The translations under genes were made by a program, and so were the position numbers. From assembly GCF_001423615.1 (NCBI RefSeq), contig NZ_LMOU01000002.1, positions 802,190 to 866,189 on the forward strand: a DNA stretch of 64,000 bases, in the 5' to 3' direction. Positions within the stretch are counted from its first letter, which is position 1. Each line of letters begins with the position of its first letter. Positions 39,969-48,907 of the stretch are shown here, in pieces. The DNA is from Microbacterium sp. Leaf159 (lineage in GTDB: Bacteria > Actinomycetota > Actinomycetes > Actinomycetales > Microbacteriaceae). Under the pieces are notes generated by a model. The model was not told where the DNA came from. It made no database searches and was given only the letters and a program-made list of their open reading frames with translations.

Positions 39969-41359
39969 GCACGCAACGCACGACTCCGACCGAGGCCGAA
40001 CTCCAGGCGATGGCCAAGGACCATCTGTGGATGCACTTCACCCGTCAGTCCACGATGGAGAAGAGCGGTGTGCCGATCATCGTCAAGGGCGACGGTCACC
40101 GGATCTGGGATTCGAAGGGCAAGGAGTACTTCGACGGTCTCGCCGGGCTCTTCGTCGTGAACGCCGGACACGGTCGCCGGCGCTTGGCCGAGGCTGCGGC
40201 GAAGCAGGCATCCGAGCTCTCCTTCTTCCCGCTCTGGTCGTACGCGCACCCCGCGGCGATCGAGCTCGCCGACCGGCTGGCCGACGAGGCCCCCGGCGAC
40301 CTCAACCGCGTCTTCTTCTCGACCGGTGGCGGTGAGGCCGTCGAGACCGCGTTCAAGCTCGCGAAGCACTACTGGAAGCTGATGGGCAAGCCCACCAAGC
40401 ACAAGGTCATCTCGCGCTCGGTCGCGTATCACGGCACCCCGCAGGGCGCCCTCGCGATCACCGGCATCCCCGCGATGAAGTCGATGTTCGAGCCGGTCAC
40501 CCCGGGCGGCTTCCGGGTGCCGAACACCAACTTCTACCGCGCGGCCGAGATGGGCGGCCCGAGCGACGACCTCGAGGCCTTCGGTCGTTGGGCCGCAGAC
40601 CGCATCGAGGAGATGATCCTGTTCGAGGGTGCCGACACCGTCGCCGCCGTCTTCCTCGAGCCGGTGCAGAACTCGGGCGGATGCTTCCCGCCCCCTCCCG
40701 GCTACTTCGCCCGCGTGCGCGAGATCTGCGACCGTCACGACGTGCTCCTCGTCTCGGACGAGGTCATCTGCGCATTCGGCCGCCTGGGTCACACGTTCGC
40801 GTGCACCGGGCTCGGCTACGTGCCCGACATGATCACGTGCGCCAAGGGCATGACGAGCGGCTACTCACCGATCGGCGCGACCGTCATCAGCGACCGGATC
40901 TACGAGCCGTTCTCGAAGGGCGACGTGTCGTTCCCGCACGGCTACACGTTCGGCGGTCACCCGGTGTCGGCGGCGGTCGCACTCGAGAACCTCGCCATCT
41001 TCGATGAAGAGGGGCTCAACCAGCACGTGCGCGAGAACTCGCCGCTGTTCCGCGCCGAGCTCGAGACCCTGCTCGACCTGCCCATCGTCGGCGACGTGCG
41101 CGGCGACGGGTACTTCTTCGGCATCGAGCTGGTGAAGGACAAGGCGACGCGCGAGACGTTCGACGACGACGAGTCCGAGCGGCTGCTGCGCGGCTTCCTC
41201 TCCCCCGCGCTGTTCGAGGCCGGGCTCTACTGCCGCGCCGACGATCGCGGCGACCCCGTGATTCAGCTCGCGCCGCCGCTCACGGTGGGCCCTGCCGAGT
41301 TCCGCGAGATCGGGCAGATCCTGCGGAGCGTCCTCTCCGACGCCCAGTCGGTGCTCTGA
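39965..41359 (+). CDS. Class III aminotransferase (putrescine/omega-amino acid:pyruvate type)
   Basis: A 464-residue PLP enzyme. Lys294 in TCAKGMTSG binds PLP; STGGGEAVETAFKLAK, VSRSVAYHG-like SRSVAYHGTPQGAL and LVSDEVICAFGRLG are class III marks. The opening KDHLWMHFTRQS is typical of SpuC-like putrescine:pyruvate and related omega-aminotransferases. It is cotranslated with an Lrp regulator. It most likely moves a terminal amino group from a diamine or omega-amino acid to pyruvate. Confidence 0.88.
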   Translation: MSTQRTTPTEAELQAMAKDHLWMHFTRQSTMEKSGVPIIVKGDGHRIWDSKGKEYFDGLAGLFVVNAGHGRRRLAEAAAKQASELSFFPLWSYAHPAAIELADRLADEAPGDLNRVFFSTGGGEAVETAFKLAKHYWKLMGKPTKHKVISRSVAYHGTPQGALAITGIPAMKSMFEPVTPGGFRVPNTNFYRAAEMGGPSDDLEAFGRWAADRIEEMILFEGADTVAAVFLEPVQNSGGCFPPPPGYFARVREICDRHDVLLVSDEVICAFGRLGHTFACTGLGYVPDMITCAKGMTSGYSPIGATVISDRIYEPFSKGDVSFPHGYTFGGHPVSAAVALENLAIFDEEGLNQHVRENSPLFRAELETLLDLPIVGDVRGDGYFFGIELVKDKATRETFDDDESERLLRGFLSPALFEAGLYCRADDRGDPVIQLAPPLTVGPAEFREIGQILRSVLSDAQSVL

Positions 41360-41374
41360 CCCAGCCGGATCGTC

Positions 41375-42913
41375 TCAGCCGGATGCCGCGGTGCGCCGCC
41401 TCGCGAGGAGTGCGAGGTGGAGCGCCGCGATCGTCTCGCCGTCGTCGAGATCGGCCCCCAGCAGGTCGCCGATCAGCGTGAGGCGCTGATAGAAGACCGA
41501 CCGCGACAGATGGCTCGCGGCCGCTGCGGCCGAGCGATTGCCCGGGTGTGCGACGAGGGCCGCGAGCACGTCGAGCAGGTCGCCGCGGCGCTCCCTGTCA
41601 TGACGGATCAGCGGCGCCAGCATCCGCTCGCTGTGTTCGTGCAGTCGGTGATCGTCGCGCAGCGTGGCGACGAGCCGCTCGAGCGGGCGATCGTCGACGC
41701 GGCGCACTCTCGCGCCGGCCTCGGCCCGATCGCTGTCGGCCAGATCGCGCGCCGCGCGCAGAGAGCCGAGCAGACCGATCACGTCGTCGGCGACCGGCCC
41801 CACGAAGACGGCACGGTCGGGACCTGCGATGCGCAGCAGCACCTCGTCGGACAGCCCGGCGGATGCGGGCACCGACAGCAACGCCACGTCGTCGCCGTCG
41901 ACGCGGGCAGCCATCACGGCGAATCCTGCCTGTCGCGCGCGGTAGGCGAGCTCGCTGATCGAGCCGCTGCCCCGCGCCACGATCCCGTGGCAGTGGCGGC
42001 CTCGGAGCGCGAACCCTCCGGCGCGCAGCCGGGCGTCGATGTCCTCGGCTTTCGCGAACCGCGCACCGAGCAGGTCGTCGATCACCCCGCGCTGAGCGAG
42101 CAGCGACCATTCGGCGTCACCGCCGTCGGCGATGCATCCGAACGCGAGAGCCGTCGCGCCCTGCTCGAGCACCGTGACCCGACCGGCGGGATGCGCAGGG
42201 CCCGGGAGAGCGAGAAGCGTGCCCCAGCGCACCCCGCGCGCCTGCACGGGCACCGTCTCGGCAGTGCGGCGATCGCCGAGCACCTCGGCGATCGGCATCC
42301 CGAGCCCCTCGGTCGCGATCACCTCGCGTGCGAGGTTCTCGAGCACGACCGGTGCGCCGAGCGCTCGAGCGGTCTCAGCGACCACGACGTCGGCGGGCGC
42401 CCCCTGCAGGCTCAGCGCGGTGAAGAGCTCGTGCAGGTGCTGCCGTTCGCGCAGCGCCTGCGTCTGCGCGGCGATCAGCGCATGGTGCACGGCTTCGGTC
42501 ACGGCGACGAACTTGACCTCGTGCGTGAGGGCGATGAGGGCCAGCCCCACCGTGGCGCAGACGTCGACGACCGGCTGCGGCACCGCCTGACGGGCGGTCT
42601 TCAGCTCGAACACGATGCCGGCGATTCCCGCCCGATGCAGGCTCGACGCGAAATCCCGCAGCTCATCATCGACGACCGGCCACCCGGCGCCCGTGGTCAG
42701 CAGCAGCTCACCGCCGTCGAGCAGTCGGGCGACCCCGACGCTGTCGGAGACGTGCACCCAGCGCACGGCGGCCTCGAGTGCGGCACCGCCGACGATCACG
42801 TCGGGTTCACCCTGCTGCACCGCAGCCTCTGCGAGCACATCAGCCACCGTCAGGAAGACGGCGCCCGTCGGACGATCTGTCCGATCACCGGCGATCTCGC
42901 TACGTTCTGACAC
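41375..42913 (-). CDS. PucR family transcriptional regulator
   Basis: A 512-residue regulator with an N-terminal PucR ligand domain (TVADVLAEAAVQQGEPDVIV) and a C-terminal PucR helix-turn-helix (GNRSAAAAASHLSRSVFYQRL). It starts with GTG after GAGGAG. It is divergent from the semialdehyde dehydrogenase gene, with a nested inverted repeat between them. PucR-type activators control purine, GABA, proline and beta-alanine catabolism in different bacteria; here the beta-alanine pair downstream is the natural target. Confidence 0.88.
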   Translation of the reverse strand: MSERSEIAGDRTDRPTGAVFLTVADVLAEAAVQQGEPDVIVGGAALEAAVRWVHVSDSVGVARLLDGGELLLTTGAGWPVVDDELRDFASSLHRAGIAGIVFELKTARQAVPQPVVDVCATVGLALIALTHEVKFVAVTEAVHHALIAAQTQALRERQHLHELFTALSLQGAPADVVVAETARALGAPVVLENLAREVIATEGLGMPIAEVLGDRRTAETVPVQARGVRWGTLLALPGPAHPAGRVTVLEQGATALAFGCIADGGDAEWSLLAQRGVIDDLLGARFAKAEDIDARLRAGGFALRGRHCHGIVARGSGSISELAYRARQAGFAVMAARVDGDDVALLSVPASAGLSDEVLLRIAGPDRAVFVGPVADDVIGLLGSLRAARDLADSDRAEAGARVRRVDDRPLERLVATLRDDHRLHEHSERMLAPLIRHDRERRGDLLDVLAALVAHPGNRSAAAAASHLSRSVFYQRLTLIGDLLGADLDDGETIAALHLALLARRRTAASG

Positions 42914-42956
42914 GGTGGCTGCTCCTCGCGCTCTGTGATCATGGGAGGAAGCCAGC

Positions 42957-42986
42957 GTATCGCCACTCGGTCAGAGTGTTCGATAC
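42957..42986. promoter_or_regulatory. Probable PucR operator (nested inverted repeat)
   Basis: Outer arms GTATCG (42957) and CGATAC (42981) enclose inner arms CACTC (42964) and GAGTG (42974) around GGTCA. It lies 26 bp before the GTG of the semialdehyde dehydrogenase in the 98-bp divergent gap. Confidence 0.6.
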
Positions 42987-43011
42987 GGATCACCCACCCC
43001 GAAGGAGCCCC

Positions 43012-44496
43012 GTGGACATCGTCCGTCACCTCATCAATGGAGCAGACACCGCCGACGCGGCACGCACGGGAGAGGTCTTCGACCCGGCCACGGGTCAGGT
43101 CTCGAAGCAGGTCGCCTTCGCCTCCACCGCCGAGGTCGACCAGGCGATCGCCGCCGCGGCATCCGCTCTGCCCGCCTGGCGCGAGACGAGCCTCATCAAG
43201 CGCGCCGACGTGTTCTTCCGTCTGCGTCAGCTGCTCAAGGAGCGCACGCCCGAGCTCGCGGCGATCGTCACCTCGGAGCACGGCAAGGTGCTGTCGGATG
43301 CCGCGGGCGAGGTCTCACGCGGCATCGAGAACGTCGAGTTCGCCGCCGGTCTCGTGCATCTGCTGAAGGGCGAGCGCAGCGAGCAGGTCTCGCGCGGCGT
43401 CGATGTGCACTCGGTCAAGCAGCCCGTCGGCGTCGTCGCCGCGATCACGCCGTTCAACTTCCCCGTCATGGTGCCGCTCTGGATGGTGGCCTCGGCCATC
43501 GCGTGCGGCAACACGGTGGTGCTCAAGCCGAGCGAGAAGGACCCGTCGGCGTCGGTCTGGCTCGCGAAGCTCTTCCAGGAGGCGGGTCTTCCCGATGGCG
43601 TGCTCAACGTCGTGCACGGCGACAAGGAGGCCGTCGACGCCCTGCTCGAATCGCCGCGCGTGAACGCGATCAGCTTCGTCGGCTCGACGCCGATCGCCCG
43701 CTCGATCTACCAGCGCGCGTCGACCGCGGGCAAGCGCGTCCAGGCTCTCGGTGGAGCGAAGAACCACATGGTCGTGATGCCGGATGCCGACATCGACGCC
43801 GCAGCCGACGCCGCGATCTCGGCCGCCTACGGCTCGGCCGGTGAGCGCTGCATGGCCGTGTCGGTGCTGGTCGCGGTGGGAGACATCGCCGACGACCTGG
43901 TCGCAGCCATCGCCTCGCGCATCGAGGGCCTCACGATCGGCGCGGGCACGGATGCCGCGAGCGAGATGGGTCCGCTCATCACCCGCGAGCACCGCGACCG
44001 CGTCGCGTCGTACGTGACGGGCGCCGCCGCCGAGGGTGCGACGGTCGTGGTCGACGGCACGACGAAGCAGTTCGACTCGGAGGGCTTCTTCATCGGAGTC
44101 AGCCTGATCGACCAGGTCGCCCCCGGTATGAAGGTGTACGACGACGAGATCTTCGGTCCGGTGCTCTCGGTCGTGCGGGTCGAGAACTACTCCGAGGCCG
44201 TCGAGCTCGTCAACGCGAACGCCTACGGCAACGGCACCGCGATCTTCACGCGAGACGGCGGCACCGCCCGCCAGTACGAATTCGACATCGAGGTCGGCAT
44301 GGTCGGCGTGAACGTGCCGATCCCCGTGCCGATCGGCGCCTACTCGTTCGGCGGCTGGAAGGACTCGCTGTTCGGCGACTCGCACATCTACGGCCCCGAG
44401 TCGGTGCACTTCTACACTCGGTCGAAGGTGGTCACCACTCGCTGGCCCGACCACACGCCCTCGCAGATCGACCTGGGCTTCCCGAGCAACCACTGA
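43012..44496 (+). CDS. mmsA: CoA-acylating (methyl)malonate-semialdehyde dehydrogenase
   Basis: A 494-residue ALDH-fold enzyme. The nucleophile Cys280 sits in GSAGERCMAVS, the motif of the CoA-dependent MMSDH group, with AAITPFNFPVMVPLWM and the late PFSFGGWKxSLFGD-type PIGAYSFGGWKDSLFGD. It turns malonate or methylmalonate semialdehyde plus CoA and NAD into acetyl- or propionyl-CoA. GAAGGAG precedes the GTG start. It is followed 23 nt later by an omega-aminotransferase that would supply its substrate from beta-alanine. Confidence 0.93.
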   Translation: MDIVRHLINGADTADAARTGEVFDPATGQVSKQVAFASTAEVDQAIAAAASALPAWRETSLIKRADVFFRLRQLLKERTPELAAIVTSEHGKVLSDAAGEVSRGIENVEFAAGLVHLLKGERSEQVSRGVDVHSVKQPVGVVAAITPFNFPVMVPLWMVASAIACGNTVVLKPSEKDPSASVWLAKLFQEAGLPDGVLNVVHGDKEAVDALLESPRVNAISFVGSTPIARSIYQRASTAGKRVQALGGAKNHMVVMPDADIDAAADAAISAAYGSAGERCMAVSVLVAVGDIADDLVAAIASRIEGLTIGAGTDAASEMGPLITREHRDRVASYVTGAAAEGATVVVDGTTKQFDSEGFFIGVSLIDQVAPGMKVYDDEIFGPVLSVVRVENYSEAVELVNANAYGNGTAIFTRDGGTARQYEFDIEVGMVGVNVPIPVPIGAYSFGGWKDSLFGDSHIYGPESVHFYTRSKVVTTRWPDHTPSQIDLGFPSNH

Positions 44497-44519
44497 ACGC
44501 TCAGAGAGAGACACGAGAC

Positions 44520-45908
44520 ATGACGAACTTCACCGACCGCCATGGCGCATCGCACCCGCTGCCTGCCCCCGAGGCCGAGGCGCAGGTGCGCGCGGACGAC
44601 CGCGGCCACGTCTTCCACTCCTGGAGCGCCCAGGGCCTGATCGATCCGCTCCCCGTCGCGGCGGGAGAGGGCTCGACGTTCTGGGACTACGCCGGCAACG
44701 CCTACCTCGACTTCTCGAGCCAGCTGGTGAACCTGAACCTCGGGCACCAGCATCCCGATCTGGTCGCAGCGATCCAGCAGCAGGCCGGCCGTCTCTCGAC
44801 CATCCAGCCCGCGATGGCCAGCGACGTGCGGGGCGAGCTCGCCCGGCTCATCGTCGAGGTCGCGCCCGAGGGCTTCGAGAAGGTCTTCTTCACGAACGGC
44901 GGCGCCGAGGCCAACGAGTACGCGGTGCGCATGGCGCGCCAGTCGACGGGGCGCCACAAGGTGCTCTCGATGTACCGGAGCTACCACGGGTCGACCTCGA
45001 CCGCGATCTCACTGACGGGTGACCCCCGCCGGTGGGCGAACGGTACGCCCGACTCAGGTGCCGTGCGCTTCTTCGGGCCCTACCTCTACCGCTCGCCGTT
45101 CCACGCCGAGACGCCGGAGCAGGAGTCCGAGCGCGCCCTCTCCCACCTCGAGCAGACCATCCAGCTCGAAGGACCCTCGACGATCGCGGCGATCATCATC
45201 GAGACCGTGGTCGGCACCAACGGCGTGCTCGTGCCGCCGCCCGGCTACCTGAAGGGCGTGCGCGAGCTGTGCGACCGCTACGGCATCGTCTACATCGCCG
45301 ACGAGGTCATGGTCGGCTTCGGCCGTCTCGGCGAGTGGTTCGGCATCGACGCCTACGACGGGCGCCCGGACCTCATCACCTTCGCCAAGGGCGTGAACTC
45401 GGGCTACGTGCCGCTCGGCGGCGTCGTGATCTCGGAGCGCATCGCGAAGGCGTTCGACACCACGCCGTTCGCCGGCGGACTGACGTACTCGGGCCACCCG
45501 CTCGCGTGCGCCGCGGGTGTCGCGACGTTCGAGGTGTTCCGCCGCGACGGCATCCTCGAGCGCGTGCGCGACCTGGGCGAGCGCATCGTCGAGCCGACGC
45601 TGCACCGCTGGGTCGACACCCACCCGAGCGTCGGCGAGGTGCGCGGCCGCGGCCTCTTCTGGGCGGTCGAGCTCGTGCGCGACAAGGAGACGCGCGAGCC
45701 GCTCGTCCCGTTCAACGCGAGCGGAGCGGATGCTGCGCCGGTCGCGGCCTTCGCCGCCGCCGCGAAGAAGGCCGGCGTCTGGCCGTTCACGCACTTCAAC
45801 CGCATGCACGTGGCCCCGCCCCTCGTGATCAGCGAGGACGACCTGGTGCGCGGTCTCGCCGTGCTCGACGAGGCTCTGTCGGTCGCCGACGAGGCCGCAA
45901 CGAGCTGA
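44520..45908 (+). CDS. Class III omega-aminotransferase, probably beta-alanine type
   Basis: A 462-residue PLP enzyme with Lys290 in TFAKGVNSG, FFTNGGAEANEYAVRMAR and YIADEVMVGFGRLG. Paired with the semialdehyde dehydrogenase just upstream and controlled by PucR, it probably transaminates beta-alanine (or beta-aminoisobutyrate) to the semialdehyde. Taurine:pyruvate aminotransferases are close relatives, but no sulfoacetaldehyde enzyme is nearby. AGAGAGA lies before the ATG. Confidence 0.88.
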   Translation: MTNFTDRHGASHPLPAPEAEAQVRADDRGHVFHSWSAQGLIDPLPVAAGEGSTFWDYAGNAYLDFSSQLVNLNLGHQHPDLVAAIQQQAGRLSTIQPAMASDVRGELARLIVEVAPEGFEKVFFTNGGAEANEYAVRMARQSTGRHKVLSMYRSYHGSTSTAISLTGDPRRWANGTPDSGAVRFFGPYLYRSPFHAETPEQESERALSHLEQTIQLEGPSTIAAIIIETVVGTNGVLVPPPGYLKGVRELCDRYGIVYIADEVMVGFGRLGEWFGIDAYDGRPDLITFAKGVNSGYVPLGGVVISERIAKAFDTTPFAGGLTYSGHPLACAAGVATFEVFRRDGILERVRDLGERIVEPTLHRWVDTHPSVGEVRGRGLFWAVELVRDKETREPLVPFNASGADAAPVAAFAAAAKKAGVWPFTHFNRMHVAPPLVISEDDLVRGLAVLDEALSVADEAATS

Positions 45909-45945
45909 CAGCTCTGTGAGCTGACGGTGCCGTGAGGTGCAGCCG

Positions 45946-45982
45946 CTGCTGCGCGGGTTCAGATCAGGAATCCGCGCAGCAG
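45946..45982. terminator. Hairpin between convergent aminotransferase and GntR genes
   Basis: Perfect 11-bp arms CTGCTGCGCGG and CCGCGCAGCAG with a 15-nt loop. It begins 38 bp after the aminotransferase stop and includes the last codons of the convergent GntR gene. Confidence 0.6.
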
Positions 45983-46687
45983 CGCCTCGGAACCTGCGAG
46001 GTGATCGCGCATCGCGGCCTCGGCGACGTCGGGACGCCCGGCGAGGATCGCGCTGACGATGCGCTCGTGCTGCTCCCCCGAGTGCTGGATGTTGCGAGGC
46101 ATCAGAGGGAAGGTGTCGAGCCACGCATTGACGTCGGCCCTGTTCTCGGCGACGAGCGCGACGAGCGACGGCACGCCGGCTGCCTCGGCGATCGCGAGGT
46201 GCAGCAGGGTGTCGAGGCGGCGGTACTCCTCGGGCCCGGCCGGCAGTGCGGCCTCGTGCCTCGCCCGCAGGTCGGCGCGGGTCGCGGCATCCAGCGTCCG
46301 GCTCGCGGCTGCCCGCACCGCACCGGTCTCGAGCACGAGACGGAGTCCGAGCACGTCATCGACCTCGGCCGCGGTCACAGGTCCGGCATCAGAGGGCTGC
46401 GGCAGCGGATCGGCGACGAACGTGCCGCCGTACCGCCCGCGCTTGGGCACGAGATAGCCGGTGTCGGCGAGCTCGCGGATCGCCTCCCGGACGGTGTCGC
46501 GGCTGACGCCGAAGGATGCCGCGAGCTCACGCTCCGGCGGCAGCGACTCCCCCGGCGCGACGACGCCGAGGCGGATGGTCTGCACGAGGCGAGCGACCGC
46601 ATCCTCGAGGGCATTGCCTCGGCGCAGCGGCCGATAGACCGCCCGGCGCACCGCGACGAGATCGCCGTCGGAAGGGTGCTCGCTCAT
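45959..46687 (-). CDS. FadR-subfamily GntR transcriptional regulator
   Basis: A 242-residue protein with a GntR winged helix (LGVVAPGESLPPERELAASF, GVSRDTVREAIRELADTGYL) and an all-helical FCD ligand domain. It lies 34 nt after the SDR gene on the same strand, so it is the last gene of the glutamine-synthetase-like operon and the best candidate for its regulator. The effector may be the amine or its gamma-glutamyl derivative. Confidence 0.88.
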   Translation of the reverse strand: MSEHPSDGDLVAVRRAVYRPLRRGNALEDAVARLVQTIRLGVVAPGESLPPERELAASFGVSRDTVREAIRELADTGYLVPKRGRYGGTFVADPLPQPSDAGPVTAAEVDDVLGLRLVLETGAVRAAASRTLDAATRADLRARHEAALPAGPEEYRRLDTLLHLAIAEAAGVPSLVALVAENRADVNAWLDTFPLMPRNIQHSGEQHERIVSAILAGRPDVAEAAMRDHLAGSEALLRGFLI

Positions 46688-46721
46688 GCTTCTCAGCCTG
46701 TCACAGCGACATGATCCCGCT

Positions 46722-47501
46722 TCACAGCGGGGTGACGTAGGCGTTGGTGATGCCGCCGTCGACGACGAAGGCGCTGGCGGTGATGAACGACGAGTCGTCC
46801 GAGGCGAGGAAGGCCACGGCGGCGGCGAGCTCCGACGGCTCCGCGAAGCGCCCCATCGGCACGTGCACGAGTCGGCGCTGTGCGCGCTCGGGATCCTTGG
46901 CGAACAGCTCCTGCAGCAGCGGGGTGTTGACAGGTCCAGGGCACAGGGCGTTCACGCGCACTCCCTGTCGCGCGAACTGCACACCGAGCTCGCGTGACAT
47001 CGCGAGCACACCGCCCTTCGACGCGGTGTAGCTGATCTGCGAGGTCGCCGACCCCAGCAGGGCGACGAAGGAGGCGGTGTTGATGATCGATCCCCGCCCC
47101 GCCGGCACCATGTGGCGAAGCGCCGCTCGACTGCAGAGGTACACGCTCTTGAGATTGACGTCCTGCACACGATCCCAGGCCGGCAGCTCGGTCGTCTCGA
47201 TCGAGTCGTCGTCGGCGGGTGAGATGCCCGCGTTGTTGAAGGCGATGTCGATGCGACCGAACTCCGCCGCGACCCCGTCGAAGAGCGCGTTGACCTTGGT
47301 CTCGTCGGCGACGTCGACCGGACGGAACGCACCGCCCACCTCGGCCGCGGCCGCTTCGCCCGTGGCCGGATCGACGTCGGCGATGACGACGAACGCGCCC
47401 TCGGCGGCGAAGCGCTGGGCGGTGGCGAAGCCGATGCCGCTCGCGCCTCCGGTGATGATGGCGACGCGGTCCTTGAGGCGCTGGGTCAGATCGATGGTCA
47501 T
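46722..47501 (-). CDS. SDR family oxidoreductase of the gamma-glutamyl operon
   Basis: A 259-residue classical short-chain dehydrogenase: TGGASGIG (17-24), NNAGISP, and YTASKGG with the catalytic Tyr-Lys pair. It uses NAD(P). GGAG lies 8 nt before the ATG. Its place between an aldehyde dehydrogenase and a GntR regulator, downstream of a gamma-glutamylamide synthetase, fits oxidation of an alcohol such as gamma-glutamylethanolamide to the aldehyde. That role is inferred from context. Confidence 0.88.
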   Translation of the reverse strand: MTIDLTQRLKDRVAIITGGASGIGFATAQRFAAEGAFVVIADVDPATGEAAAAEVGGAFRPVDVADETKVNALFDGVAAEFGRIDIAFNNAGISPADDDSIETTELPAWDRVQDVNLKSVYLCSRAALRHMVPAGRGSIINTASFVALLGSATSQISYTASKGGVLAMSRELGVQFARQGVRVNALCPGPVNTPLLQELFAKDPERAQRRLVHVPMGRFAEPSELAAAVAFLASDDSSFITASAFVVDGGITNAYVTPL

Positions 47502-47548
47502 GTGTGTTCTCCGTTGCAGGGTGGGGATGCGGGAATCTGTGTGCGTGA

Positions 47549-48907
47549 TCAGTCGTCGGTCGCGAAGAAGACGTTCTTCGTCTCGGTGAAGTGCTCGGCG
47601 GCGTCGGGTCCGAGCTCACGCCCGAGACCCGAGGCCTTCATTCCGCCGAACGGCGTCGCGTATCGCACCGACGAGTGCGAGTTCACCGACAGCACGCCGC
47701 TCTCCACTCCGCGCGAGACGCGCACGGCGCGGCCGAGGCTCTCGGTCCAGATCGATCCGGCGAGTCCGTAGGCGGTGTCGTTCGCGAGACGGATCGCATC
47801 GGCCTCATCCTCGAACGGCATGACCGCGACGACCGGGCCGAACACCTCCTGCTGTGCGATCCGGTCAGAGGGATCGGCGAGCACCACGGCGGGGGCGAAC
47901 CAGAATCCGTCGCCCTCGGGTGCGCTGCCCCGGAACGCGATGTCTGCGTCGTCGAGGAACCCCGACACGGTGTCGCGGTGCGCGGCAGAGATCAGCGGGC
48001 CCATATCGGTGTCGGCGCTCGACGGGTCGCCCACGCGCCAGGCCTTGACCGCCGGCTCGAGCAGTTCGAGGAACCGGTCGTACACCGAGCGCTGCACGAG
48101 CAGTCGGCTGCGGGCGCAGCAGTCCTGCCCCGCGTTGTCGAACACCGACCCCGGAACAGCCGCCACCGCCTTGTCGAGATCGGCGTCCGCGAAGACGATG
48201 TTGGCGCTCTTGCCGCCGAGCTCGAGGGTGACCGGCTTGAGCGCCCTGGCGCATCCGGCGGCGACCTCGATGCCGACCTCGGTCGATCCGGTGAACACGA
48301 CCTTGCGAACGTCCGGATGCTCGACGAGCCGCTGCCCGACGACCGAACCGGAGCCGGTGACGACCTCGAACAGCCCTTCAGGAAGGCCCGCCTCGAGGGC
48401 GAGCTCGCCGAGGCGGATGGCTGTGAGAGGCGTGAGCTCGGCCGGCTTCAGCACCACCGCGTTGCCTGCGGCGAGCGCCGGCGCGAACGCCCACGCCGCG
48501 ATCGTCATCGGGAAGTTCCACGGCACGATGACGCCGACCACTCCGTACGGATCGTGGAAGGTGACGTCGAGTCCGCCCGCCACCGGGATCTGTCGGCCGG
48601 ACAGCCGCTCGGGGTCGGCCGAGTAGTAGTTGAGCACCTGCGCGACGTGACCTGCTTCCCAACGCGCGGAGCCGATCGGATGCCCGGAGTTGAGCACCTC
48701 GAGCTGTGCGAGCTCTTCCGCGGCGGCCTCGACCGTGCGCGCGAATGCACGCAGCGCCTCGGCCCGCGCGACAGGGGCGAGCGCCGCCCACCGGCGCTGC
48801 GCCGCGACGGCACGAGCGATCGCGGCATCCGTCTCACCGATGTCGGCCCGTGCGATCTCGCGGATCGCCGCACCGGTCGACGGGTTGATGACTGTGAACG
48901 CGCTCAT
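47549..48907 (-). CDS. NAD-dependent aldehyde dehydrogenase
   Basis: A 452-residue ALDH: VIVPWNFPMTIAAW, FTGSTEVG, LELGGKSANIV with the base Glu, and the nucleophile in NAGQDCCARSR (about residue 264). It is somewhat shorter than the usual ~490. GAAGGAGGA precedes ATG 48907, which overlaps the hydrolase stop. In this operon it should oxidise a gamma-glutamylamino aldehyde to the acid (PuuC-like step). Confidence 0.9.
   Translation of the reverse strand: MSAFTVINPSTGAAIREIARADIGETDAAIARAVAAQRRWAALAPVARAEALRAFARTVEAAAEELAQLEVLNSGHPIGSARWEAGHVAQVLNYYSADPERLSGRQIPVAGGLDVTFHDPYGVVGVIVPWNFPMTIAAWAFAPALAAGNAVVLKPAELTPLTAIRLGELALEAGLPEGLFEVVTGSGSVVGQRLVEHPDVRKVVFTGSTEVGIEVAAGCARALKPVTLELGGKSANIVFADADLDKAVAAVPGSVFDNAGQDCCARSRLLVQRSVYDRFLELLEPAVKAWRVGDPSSADTDMGPLISAAHRDTVSGFLDDADIAFRGSAPEGDGFWFAPAVVLADPSDRIAQQEVFGPVVAVMPFEDEADAIRLANDTAYGLAGSIWTESLGRAVRVSRGVESGVLSVNSHSSVRYATPFGGMKASGLGRELGPDAAEHFTETKNVFFATDD

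Noticed and set aside
45909..45923. Small hairpin CAGCTC-TGT-GAGCTG after the aminotransferase stop
   Set aside because: Only 6 bp with a 3-nt loop; the 11-bp stem at 45946 is a better terminator.
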